Shown here: piece by piece, positions 51,173 to 64,000 of the stretch
Layout: each line of letters starts with the position of its first letter
Position numbering within the stretch: position 1 is the first letter of the stretch
Assembly (NCBI GenBank): GCA_902729315.2
Contig: LR746272.1
Span: 8,426,327-8,490,326 of the forward strand
Direction of reading: 5' to 3'
DNA length: 64,000 bases
Origin: Spirodela intermedia
Taxonomy: Eukaryota > Streptophyta > Magnoliopsida > Alismatales > Araceae
The notes under the pieces: generated by a model
The model's input: the letters and a program-made list of their open reading frames with translations, nothing else
The model's database searches: none
Told to the model about the DNA's origin: nothing
Program-made: the position numbers and the translations under genes

Positions 51173-51382
51173 ATGAAGGCGTTGTTGCACTCGTCGTTCG
51201 TGCTCGCGTTGGTTGTGGCGGCTGCCGTCGTCGGCAGCTGTTCTCGGCCGCAGAACGGAGAAGCTCGAAGAGATGGAAACGCTAAGGACTTGGCGACGGC
51301 TGGAGAAGAAGACTACAGTTACAGCGAACCCGTTCCGGTGATGTGTCCTGGTGTTCATGGGGCCCCAATCCCCCACGCCTGA
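51173..51382 (+). CDS. Candidate small secreted peptide precursor (69 aa)
   Basis: The single-exon frame starts at ATG 51173. An in-frame ATG at 51146 would add nine residues. The N-terminus MKALLHSSFVLALVVAAAVV followed by GSCS looks like a classical signal peptide with a likely cut near Gly/Ser-Cys-Ser. The rest is short, charged and hydrophilic, then ends EEDYSYSEPVPVMCPGVHG and APIPHA. An acidic Asp-Tyr followed by a Pro/Gly-rich C-terminus recalls tyrosine-sulphated and proline-modified plant peptide hormones in layout only. I do not recognise the family, and the two cysteines are too few for a defensin-like fold. It could be a chance frame in GC-rich DNA. A homologue or transcript is needed to settle it. 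Confidence 0.4.
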   Translation: MKALLHSSFVLALVVAAAVVGSCSRPQNGEARRDGNAKDLATAGEEDYSYSEPVPVMCPGVHGAPIPHA

Positions 51383-51470
51383 GCGGTGAGGAAGCTGTTC
51401 ACCGTGTTCCCTGTGTTCTCCTCATCTGGTGGCTTAACCAATGACCGACGAGCATGAATCTTCTTTGCCT

Positions 51471-51607
51471 TTCTCGTTCATCTCTCTCTCTCTCTGCTCT
51501 TTCTATGTTTCTTTGTTCTCGAGCTGGGTCTCTCTCTCTCATTCTCTCTCTCTCTCTCTCTCTCTCCCCTTTCTATGTTTCTTTGTTCTCGAGCTGGGTC
51601 TCTCTCT

Positions 51608-51658
<51 letters not shown>

Positions 51659-51700
51659 CTTTCTATGTTTATTTGTTCTCGAGAGAGCTAGAGAGAGAGA
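51471..51700. repeat. Compound minisatellite with CT microsatellites
   Basis: The block CTTTCTATGTTTCTTTGTTC with CTCGAGCTGGGTCTC and a CT run occurs at about 51499 and 51569, and a third, altered copy starts at 51658 (TTTATTTG, then CTCGAGAGAGCTAG). Unit length is ~70-90 bp because the CT runs differ. The open frames across it are artefacts. Confidence 0.88.
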
Positions 51701-51767
51701 GAGATTCAGTTGGCGAACAAAGTTTGACACACCAAAAGAAAGACGGAGAAATGTAGCTCAATACAAG

Positions 51768-51841
51768 AGAGAGAGAGAGAGAGAGAGAGGCAGACAGACA
51801 GACAGACAGACAGAGACAGAGAGGGAAAGAGAGAGAGAGGT
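51768..51841. repeat. (GA)n and (GACA)n tract
   Basis: GA dinucleotides pass into GACAGACA repeats and back to GA. Part of a microsatellite cluster between VPS45 and SEC14-like copy 2. Confidence 0.9.
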
Positions 51842-52079
51842 TGATGTCTTGTTCTTTAGACTGGGAATCTCTGAACTGAATTATTTCTACGGCTTAACTT
51901 CGGCTGCATCCTGTTAAATGACCGCTAAGCCCCGGAGGTGTCTTCCAAGCACGAGAGGCTCGACCATTCCCACAGGAAAAAAAGAGAAACTGCACCACGG
52001 CGGGGGCTGAAGAACTCGAAGCACACGCAGAAACCCTTATCCCCAACGAAGTAGAAGCCCATCGGCTACAGTTTTAAGC

Positions 52080-52534
52080 AAGGAAGGGATCATGCCATTG
52101 AATCCTTTCCTGCCGCGTATGAAACACACAGTACTAGTCATTAGAAAGGAAGGGAGACATTTTTCTTGAATGGGTAGAGAGAGAGGATGCCACCATCGAT
52201 AATATATTTGTATAAATACACATAAATACAATCATGCTGATGCTGTATTTAATCAAAACCTTGGAAGAGTTTATTACAATCATGGGAGTACACGCATGCT
52301 GCCGAAGCATGTCCAGCATAATGATAAATAAACACCAGGTTTCTCTCTCTCTCTCTCTCTCTGCGATCACCAGCGGAATGGGTTCTGCAAAATACAAAAT
52401 TTGAGATGAGAAATAAGCATATAAAATGACCAACATCGCCCAGTAATTAAATGAAGCATCAAGGTCACAGTGAACTGATAAAATGTACTGTCGTAAATAT
52501 TTGAGTGTCAGCGGGATGATCTGGACCAAGCATT

Positions 52535-52535
<1 letters not shown>
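52080..52535 (+). repeat. Dispersed repeat, copy B
   Basis: This is the second copy of the repeat at 40800-41260, same orientation, with substitutions and indels. It keeps the TTGAATGGGTAGAGAGAG, ATACAATCATGCTGATGC, AATACAAAATTTGAG and GAACTGATAAAATGT blocks, but has only one CT tract (about 52341-52362) and extra sequence at 52265-52340. A GA tract (about 52537-52575) directly follows. Confidence 0.8.
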
Positions 52536-52579
<44 letters not shown>

Positions 52580-52767
52580 GCAACCTCTGGGTCAAACCGT
52601 ATCAAAGTCTAAATACGAAGAGTCAAACTGGACAGGGGTCAACTGACAAGGTCTTCTCTTTGAAAATCACCAAATATATGAACGTGATCATGAAAATGGA
52701 ACTTTCGGCAGAAACAGGCAGTCAGGGGGGAATTAGTGGAGACGTGGCAGTTGCCCACGTCCTCCAC

Positions 52768-55700
52768 TTAGCGTACCAGCTTGCTCTTCTTCTTTTTCTT
52801 CTTATCAACAGCAGCCAGAAGCTCCTCCTGCCGCACAAGAGCATCCTGCAGAGCCTGCAAAGAAATCTTCCCTTCGTCAACCAGGAGCGATCGTGACCAC
52901 TCAAGATGCTATCTTCTCACCGACGAGCTATATATAGTTCCTATTACCACAAATGGGGTGCATTTTATGCATGCCGATCAGATAATAACCTAATCAGGAT
53001 TGACCATGAATCGGAGCCCAGAGGTGTAATGCTGCTCTATGTGGAGTCTGGGGGTGGTCGGTAGTACCTTCTTCGTTGCCTCCAGCTCTGTTTCCAGTGT
53101 ACCGATGCGGCAAACGGCGGCATTTAGCATCTCCTCTTTCTCGAGGGTCATCTCGGTGGGCTTCTCGCTGAAAGCGCTCACCTTTTCTTCCAGTTCTCCA
53201 AGGCGCTTGAGAACGGCGGTGTACTCGGCGGGAGGAAGAACAGCAGTTGCAGGCTGCTGGCGGTGGTTCGCTTGCCTTTTGACCGTGCTGTCGGCGCAGT
53301 AGATGTTAGCGTAGTCAACGGCTGCGTGAGTGATCTTCCGCGGGATGCCGCGAGTCACCCGAAGAACGGTCAAGACGCCCATGACAAAGGCCATGACTCC
53401 GGCGAGGATGTGGTTGCTGATCGCGTCTGGCGCCTTGAAAGCATCTAGCATTGCAAAGGCATCGCCTGCAGTTGACCGCCAAGAGTCAAACTCTTGAAGA
53501 ATTATTTCAACAGTAATTCCACATAGATTGGAAGAACGACCGGAAACCCTCTTCGATGGAAGTGAAAGAATTTCACAAAAAGGAGTGATTTTTTATTGAC
53601 TGGTATTGAGATATGGCGAGAGATCGTACTCTTGGAGGTGGCAAACTTTTCATGGGTCAGCTCTTTCTTCCAGCTGGCATCCACAACCTTGTCGATCATT
53701 GGGATGTAATCATCATAATCATAAGAAGTTGGGAGGGATCCCCGGCAGATTTGCGCCTGCAAGTCATCAGAATGAGTTCGTGAGAGAAATCAATGGTTCT
53801 GACTGATAATAAGATCATCGGAACAAGAAAAATCAAATTAGTGACCCATTTCACTGAATCAGAAGAATTTTTCCATAGTAATAATTTATTAAATAAAAGA
53901 TGGAAAGGAATCATAAAAAAATAATACCACCAGCAATTTATCATCCATCCACAGATTTTTTATAAAAAACCGCATTAAATGCCCAGAATTTTCACCGGGA
54001 AGGAACAGTGAATGATGCTATTAATTCATAAAAAATATCGACGCATGGGTTGAATCTACGAAATTATTGAGCCCATCAGTGAAGACTAATTAATTGACTG
54101 ACATCGAATTTCCCACGTCCAGACTTCGGGCCATAATCCAAAAAGGCACATTATATGAAAGACTTAGGGAAGGAGGGATGTATACCTCTTCATGAACAGG
54201 AGACATCTGAGGGTGCTTCATGAATTCCCCGGGAACTTTGTCATCAGCATCCGACGTTGTTTTCCCATGGAAAGAGTCACGGCACTTCGGCCAAAAATTA
54301 AAAGATGATTTAATAAGTTAACCCTCGGCATTAACCGACTTCAGAGCAAAAAAAAAAAAAAAAAAAAAAAAAAACCGAGAATGATTGAAAATATGAGAAG
54401 AATGACACCTGAGAGTACATTATTTCGTCTTCACAAATTGTCTTCTCATCCATGTCAGAAAAGGACATGACTTTCCTCCGACAACATTTTGCCTCACCAT
54501 TCTGAACCATCTGGGCATTTTTGGAAGCAACGTGAACAAGCAGAAGAAGCTCGTGCTGCACATAGGAAAGGGAAGCTGGAAAATAAAAAAAAGAACCTTA
54601 AGTATCTCGGGATCCTTCCATGGGCCTTTGTCAGACCTAAGACATCCTCCTGCCTCTGCACATGTACAGGTCCCTCCAAGAAACTCCGGCAATTCACTTT
54701 TGAGAAAGGATGTGACGTCAGATACCCATTACAGAAAATAAAAGCATATCTAATCGTGATCTTATGCTAAATATATCGTCTTTCAGAGACCTAATCGCAG
54801 ATCTTGACATAATTCATTGGACTCTTCATATAACCAGCAAATTTAAGATTAATCATTGAAATTTCTACTATTTTCTCGAAATAAATGCTTACCTGGCGTC
54901 AATCACTTCAAGCAATTTGCTCTGGAATTTATTCCCGAGGACCTGGTGGACGAAGTGTCAGCTTATTGAGTTGATTTCTGATCAAACTCTGTACTCAATA
55001 GACACACAAACACACACACAGAGGCAAAACTTACATGGATCTTCTCTGTGGTTTTTGGATCAAGGAAGGATTTTACGGTGCTCCATAACATTCTGAATCC
55101 GGGACCGGCGTTTATGATGAACATGCGATACAATGTCTGTCGTGCAAATAAAGCTTTTATGTAGCAGGATTGCCATACACTATAAGTTTTAAGCTTATAA
55201 CTTCAACATAGATATACCTCTGGATAATTATTGCCATCAACGTTCTGGAGACGTGCAATCAAGTCTCTCGCAGCCTTGTTGAAATTTTTGAGTCCCTACG
55301 GAACGAAACAAATTGTTGAAAATTTATAAAATAAATAAAATCATATGGAAAGTAACGGACTGAGATCCCATTTTTAATTCCATGGAACCAATCCCTATGC
55401 ACAACCGGGAGATATGGTGCAAGTGATGCAAAAAGTATTGCCCTTGTCCAAGATGTGAAGATAAGAGGTTTTGAACGGTTGATCTAGTGAAACAGGTTAA
55501 GATCACGTACCACCCCTTGGACATCAAGAATGGTTGTGCTCTGGTCAATATGCCTTTTTGCTGCAATTGAACAAGCTGGGAACTTGACCACAAAGTTCCT
55601 CTCAAACTCCTTCACATGATACTTAACATAACGATCCATGGTTGTTACTTGCATTAGCCTGGTAGGATCAACTTTTCCAAGCCTTTCAATATAAACAGGA

Positions 55701-57470
55701 CGTCCTTCCTTGTCAACACCATGATGCCCATGTGGGTAGTATTCAAGAACTTCATTGATTTCTTCAAACTCGAAATCCTTTCAGAAGTACAGGCAAAAAA
55801 GTCAATTAGACACGATACGACATTAACAAATCTGAGGTTCCTACACATATTTGGCATTCATCTGGGTGGTTTTAATCTCCTCGTCCTGGTTGTTTGCTAT
55901 TAATATGGCTGGAAATAAGAATTAATTTGAGGTAAAATATGGTGCCAAGGATAGGTCTTCACAGATACTGAAGTATAAAATTAAATGTTTTGTACAGAAA
56001 AAAAGGTGAAAAAGTGACTCAGATACTAAATTTACGAGAAACATGGACCAACTTTGTTCGGATTCAGGAGAGTTGGTATCTAAACCTTGCGACCTTTTGA
56101 CATGTCTTATTCATTGCAAGAATCATAGTAAGTTGAAAACCACTTGGATGTACCAGTGTTGAAGAATTATATTCCGAATTTTTATATCCAGGATGAATTA
56201 CCGTGATATGCTAAAAAACAAGAGGAAGCAAGTGACAAAAGATTAAAAAGAGAATTAATCCACCTGTTACATAAAAATGTAAGAGGATATTGATTTCATT
56301 GTAACATAATTTAAAAATTATAAAATTTCAGTCTAGGATATAACATAGATTCATATATGTAAGAGAGGAAACAAGGTGCCAATAAAAACAAAAAATTAGT
56401 AACCCTGAAAATACACATTCTGATTGCATCCAAAATGGATGGGAGGAGATGGAACACGTGAACGTGCTGATCAGAAATGATATCAAAAGGACAATGGAAT
56501 CGTTAAAAATAGACAAAGGCCGTTCTTTAGTCCCTAGCATTCCACTATCAATTAAAATATTTAAATGAAATGCAATATATCGTCATTGGCTAGAAGAAAA
56601 CTAAGGTGTATTTGAGGATTGTACCTCCAATATTGTGTCAGTACCAAACTCCTTCCTCCACTGAAGCATATCAGCCCACATCTGCTTGGTCTTCTCAATA
56701 TCAAATTTCCTCGCTTTTAAAAATCTGCATCATAATAAAAAATGGAAGTGTAACCGTCGAATAGGAGTAAAAACTTGGGTGTAAAACTTGCCCATTTTTT
56801 ATGCAACATTGATTGATAATTACTAGTTTTTAATATTCATTTATACATATTCATAAGGAACAAATAATTTAATTCATCTCATTGTATATATATAAGCAAA
56901 TACACACACACACACACGAGATAACACAAGCTTCTCAAAGAAGATTAAGAAAATAAGTAACCTCAGCATCATGTGATAGTCATCGTGTTTTGATGGCAGT
57001 AACTCTTCCAAGATAAGTGTCTGGCGGAATGCATCTACAGCCTTGAGCTCATCAGCATTGCAAACATCCTCAATAGAGACAGAAATGACCTGACTGTGTC
57101 TCCTAGCCCTTCTTGTCAGAGAATGCCCGAATCTTGCAGAGGCATTGATGGCTTTCTTCTTCAGAGATGACATCCTTGTTTTCCTTTCATCCTCAGAGCT
57201 CTCAAAATCAGATCTTCTGTCTCGCCTTTCACCGTGGAAAGAAGATTTATCAAAACCTGGATAAAAGGATAATTCACATTTATTTTTATTAAAGTGGTGT
57301 TGGAACTCTAGAATAATAATGAAAGGAAATCATGATCGATATTTATTCGAAATAAATGGAAGACACTAAAAAAATCGGTCTCGTATTTATTAACGCCGTT
57401 GCTGTGATTCATTTTTCTGCTTACCAGATATCGGGTACCGATCAAGAGGTCCAGAGTAAATGTCCGCCAT
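52768..57470 (-). CDS. SEC14-like phosphatidylinositol transfer protein with nodulin tail, copy 2 (616 aa, 13 exons)
   Basis: Minus-strand exons 57470-57425, 57256-56962, 56724-56625, 55777-55511, 55295-55218, 55136-55035, 54942-54893, 54696-54597, 54510-54409, 54284-54186, 53756-53630, 53465-53068 and 52854-52768 give 617 codons. The first exon encodes [15 protein letters not shown], keeping SGPLDR of the family start. Then come a basic patch ([17 protein letters not shown]), CRAL-TRIO N ([26 protein letters not shown]), the SEC14 domain ([45 protein letters not shown]), a weaker hydrophobic segment (about 469-486, [18 protein letters not shown]), a coiled coil and a lysine-rich end [13 protein letters not shown]. 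Exons 3-8 and 11 have exactly the lengths of copy 1. The last exon is not split as in copy 1. A 27-A run (54348-54374) lies in the intron after exon 9. Confidence 0.93.
54348..54374. repeat. Poly(A) run in a SEC14-like intron
   Basis: 27 consecutive A on the plus strand (poly-U in the minus-strand transcript) inside the intron between exons 9 and 10 of copy 2. It could serve as splicing-promoting U-rich sequence or be a simple length-variable tract. Confidence 0.9.
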
Positions 57471-60425
57471 TATTTAAGCTCCAAGTAGGTCCTTTTAAAG
57501 ACAACCAAAAAGGCCAGAGTTTTAAGAGCTTATATGAACATCAGCATGACAACCCCTCCAAACCCCTGCAGTTGGACACTTTCATGTCAAAGTGCGGCGA
57601 AATGGAAATCAAGAAAAAATAAGATTACGACATGAAAAAGTAAGAAACATTCCAGGATGAAATGAAATCTCGAAATTAGTAGAACCTAAAAACATCCAGT
57701 CTGGTGGAAACCCAACACTATTGCTAAAATAGTTTATAAATCAAAACTTTGTGTGTAGACACGAAAGAATCCTTTTGGATGATTTTAGACTTTTGAATTG
57801 TTTCAAAATCTGAATGTCCAAGTAACTCGCTCATAGGGCCTTCCAAGAACAGAAATAAAAGATGCTTTTGGAAACTAAGAAGAAGCAGAATTCCGTGCCT
57901 GAAAGCATGAACGTATCAAACGTGATCTTATCGCTGATTAGCCTCTGGTGCCATCAGAATCTCAACAGTTTTCACGATTACATCAGGTACATAATACAAT
58001 TCGAGCGGAGATCCTTAAAAAATCTAAGGAAAACAGGACGACCACCAAGAAGAAGAAAAAAGAACATGAATCAAAATGTTTCGGCCAACAAAATCATCGC
58101 AACCGGAGGGTACTACATTAGATTTTTCTTCACGAAATTCCAGACGAGATGGAGGGAGAAGGAAGAACCAGCGAAGGACAAGGAAGATAAAACCAGAGTC
58201 TGTCGGTACCTCCGACACGAACGCAAGGTCTAGAGGGGGGGAGAGAGAGAAACAGGAGAAGGCGCCTTAAATGGCTCCCTAGGCTCCAGACATAGGCATC
58301 CGCGCGTAGAAATAACAGTCCGTTGACGAGGTTTCTTCCCCTTCCTCCATTCCAGGAAGACCTTCCGTTGACGAGCCTCTCCCCTCTTCCCTCTTCCTCG
58401 GAAGAAATTGCTGCGATTTTTTATATTTCCAGTAAATAAATTCCCGGTACACCCGGCACAAAAATATCAAGTTTTTATTTATGCTAGATACCAAAAAAGG
58501 GAAGAAAATAACCGTCCGCCCCGGAGTTCCCGCCAACTACCGGGAATTCAAAAATCTCCTCATACTGACCGTTGACTCGCAACGGCCCAAACGGTCTAGG
58601 CCGTCCCCAGTACATGGGCCGAACTCGAGAATTCCTTTTCCGTCTTTTTGGGCCCTCTAAAGTGGGCCGGATGATACTGGGCTGGAGCTGGGTTTCTCCA
58701 GTGCCAGAAAATATCGTCATAATCGACAGCTTTCCATCCGCGGTGATAGGAGAAAAAATGTCGACATCACGTTCCACACTAACGACATCGGATTCAGAAA
58801 ATTACTTTATTATATATTTCAAAAATTAATATATATTTAATGAGATTTTTTTACGTCACATCATCTCATAGATCAACTCGTGCCTCGTCGCCAGTGACGT
58901 GTCACGATCTATTTGTAGGATCGGTCCTGCTGGCGGGACGATTAGTCGCGTCTCAGGGACGCAAGAGATGAGGTGGACGGTTCCCCCAATCATTTACCAA
59001 CATCTGGTAAGGAAGCGGGGCCCTCCGGCCACGCTGCCCAAGAGGAAACTCGCTCTTGTCTTATCTAAATGACTCCACGTCAGCATGACCGGAAGACCGC
59101 CGCGTCTGGGGTAATCCACCGAGGGGTAGTTTAGTAAATATTTAAGATGATCCCTTATTTATTTTGCCCTCCCCCCACCTTCTCTTCTTCCTGGCCGGTG
59201 TTTGGCGGCACTCGCAGGAACATGCGTTTTGGGTTTCCGGTTCTGGTCTCGTTGCCTTCACCAGCACTCTGAGTACGCGCTTCCCGTTGTCTTGGGCTTC
59301 GTCTTTCGCGGGGAACTGGGAGAAAGAACGCGTTCGTGAGAAGTACAGCGTCAGTCGTCGCGTACTAGTGCGCATTTCTTGTTCTTTCATGAGACTCGGA
59401 GGTTTCAGTTTTAGGTTTCGTCGATATTGGTGTCCGGTGAGGAAACGCTGATCTCGTCTTATTCTTCGTGAGAGTTGGGTTTTGATAGATGCATCTAGGG
59501 GATTACTCGAGGAAGATTTTCTTTCAACTAGAGTAATTGTTGAATCACCATTTTTCCGCTGTCGCTCCCTTGGGTTTATTTTTGTCCATCTTTTTGCCTT
59601 GCTGAGGTGAAAAACTACAGTAAGTGTTGTTCGGAAAAGGTTTCATAATTTTTTACCTCCTGAAGATAGGTTGTGAGTTTCCGCTCCGCGTCGTGAAAAT
59701 TTATCCCACGTCTTCTTCTTCTCCTCCCCTGCAAGGTTTCGGTGCAATGCTGAAAAGTTAGGTGAGAAATCGAGATGAAATTTTCTCCCTTTGCTGGACC
59801 TATGAGAAACTCTCGATTTTTATGGATCACTGTAATATGCTCTTAGAATTTGGATTTTTACTTTGTGGTACCACTTCGATCGGAACGGTAAAATGTCCAG
59901 GATGTGTGAGTCCTTAGTTTCTATCCCTAATCCCCCTCTCTTTTTATTTCGTCCAGAGTCCTCGGCTAGAAACATTTCTCTTTGAAGTCTGTCGAAGCTG
60001 GCGTTCTTGTGAAGTGACTATCTCTTTGGTATTTTCATCGATGGTTATTTTTTTAAAAAATTATTAAAAAAGACAAAAAATTTAAGCAGTTGATTTTCAA
60101 AATTTTCTGTGATGGCTTCAAGATGCTCAAGAGTTGTTTTCTTTTTTGAAGTCTCGGTATCGACTGCCTTAGTTCCTCACTGGTCACTGCATTGCTACCA
60201 TGAACTATTTTTGCTGACATTTAGTGTGCTGGCTTGCCTTTGGAATTTATTATATACGATCCCAAACATTGGGACTCAATTCTAAGATCTGTACAGGTTT
60301 TATGACATTTTCAGGATACAGCATTCTTCATTGGCAGCGACTTTAATAGTATTGGAAGACCACCTCAAATATTTGATAAGCTCTGGAAGGTTCTACAGTG
60401 CCTACCTTCTCGTAGAGTTTCGATT
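57471..60425. other. Divergent promoter region and DHFR-TS leader
   Basis: 57471-58300 is upstream of SEC14-like copy 2; I found no better first coding exon there. 58570-58690 carries several GGCCC/TGGGCC hexamers. 58860-59160 is intergenic. From about 59200 the sequence looks like the 5' UTR of the DHFR-TS gene, probably with an intron, since an acceptor-like TTTTCAG ends at 60314. No other gene is visible. Confidence 0.45.
59201..59208 (+). promoter_or_regulatory. E2F-like site upstream of DHFR-TS
   Basis: TTTGGCGG fits the plant E2F consensus WTTSSCSS. DHFR-TS provides dTMP in S phase and its relatives are E2F targets in several eukaryotes, so the position near the likely transcription start is meaningful. 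Function is inferred. Confidence 0.4.
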
Positions 60426-63783
<3,358 letters not shown>

Positions 63784-64000
63784 AGCTCTGCACGCCAGGA
63801 TCCCCTCCTCGACTGCCTTAGCTCGCTCCTCAACCATGGTCAGTTAGCTACCTGCTTTCTCCTTCGTTCATACCATTTATGTTCTGATCATTGCTCTAGA
63901 TCTTCTTCTCTCTGTTCTTCCTGTGGGCAGGTGTTCTCCTTCCGAGGCAGCAACAGGCTCCGGGGGCAATAACGACTCTCACGGTTCTGCTTCCGAGTAT
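63784..64000 (+). other. 3' UTR of DHFR-TS
   Basis: Sequence after the stop to the window edge contains CTG/CAG|GT-like junctions (for example near 63931) that may be a 3'-UTR intron. No new coding start is visible. Confidence 0.5.

Noticed and set aside
50768-51376. 202-codon minus-strand frame after VPS45
   Set aside because: No family signature and overlaps the more gene-like plus-strand secreted-peptide frame; composition suggests an antisense shadow.
58024-58330. Possible first exon of SEC14-like copy 2 further upstream
   Set aside because: The candidate start near 58218 is GTG, not ATG, and an ATG-Ser-Gly-Ala frame near 58294 stops at once. The exon at 57470-57425 with SGPLDR and a good donor fits far better.

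Overview
This window is nuclear DNA of a flowering plant. The evidence is split genes with GT-AG introns and 5'-UTR introns, plant-only families (R2R3-MYB, membrane-tethered NAC, YSK2 dehydrin, nodulin-tailed SEC14 proteins, bifunctional DHFR-TS), GGCCCA/TGGGCC promoter hexamers and very many (GA)n/(CT)n microsatellites. I cannot name the species. I rebuilt ten multi-exon genes by joining exons at splice sites so that the frame stays open from ATG to stop, plus one small single-exon candidate. There is no bacterial or viral coding region, no CRISPR array, and no large intact transposon.

Layout. 0.9-8.1 kb (+): J-domain co-chaperone of the plant DnaJ10 type. 10.9-13.3 kb (+): RING-H2 protein behind a leader with two upstream ORFs. 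14.5-14.9 kb (+): YSK2 dehydrin with an ABRE-like upstream motif. 15.3-15.7 kb: foldback (MITE-like) element. 16.1-18.5 kb (-): NAC transcription factor with a C-terminal membrane anchor. 20.0-23.9 kb (-): QCR7 subunit of mitochondrial complex III, with a 3.4 kb intron and a cluster of site II elements upstream. 24.8-25.8 kb (-): R2R3-MYB with a GC-AG intron. 25.8-29.5 kb: gene-poor, with (GA)n tracts, a perfect hairpin and a GC-rich tandem repeat. 29.5-32.3 kb (+): RPD3-class histone deacetylase, HDA6 type.

The right half holds a small membrane-traffic cluster. A SEC14/nodulin phosphatidylinositol-transfer protein (34.7-40.6 kb, +) and a paralogue with the same exon pattern on the opposite strand (52.8-57.5 kb, -) face each other tail to tail. 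Between them lies VPS45 (41.5-50.3 kb, +), the Sec1/Munc18 protein of trans-Golgi/endosome fusion. Two direct copies of a ~450 bp repeat bracket the VPS45 segment. A possible 69-residue secreted-peptide gene lies just after VPS45. The window ends with a complete bifunctional dihydrofolate reductase-thymidylate synthase (60.4-63.8 kb, +), with an E2F-like site upstream.

Most genes are housekeeping or regulatory and need not work together. The plausible functional link is SEC14 lipid transfer plus VPS45, which both act on trans-Golgi/endosomal traffic. UTR limits, transcription starts and 5'-UTR introns are inferred from splice-like signals only.
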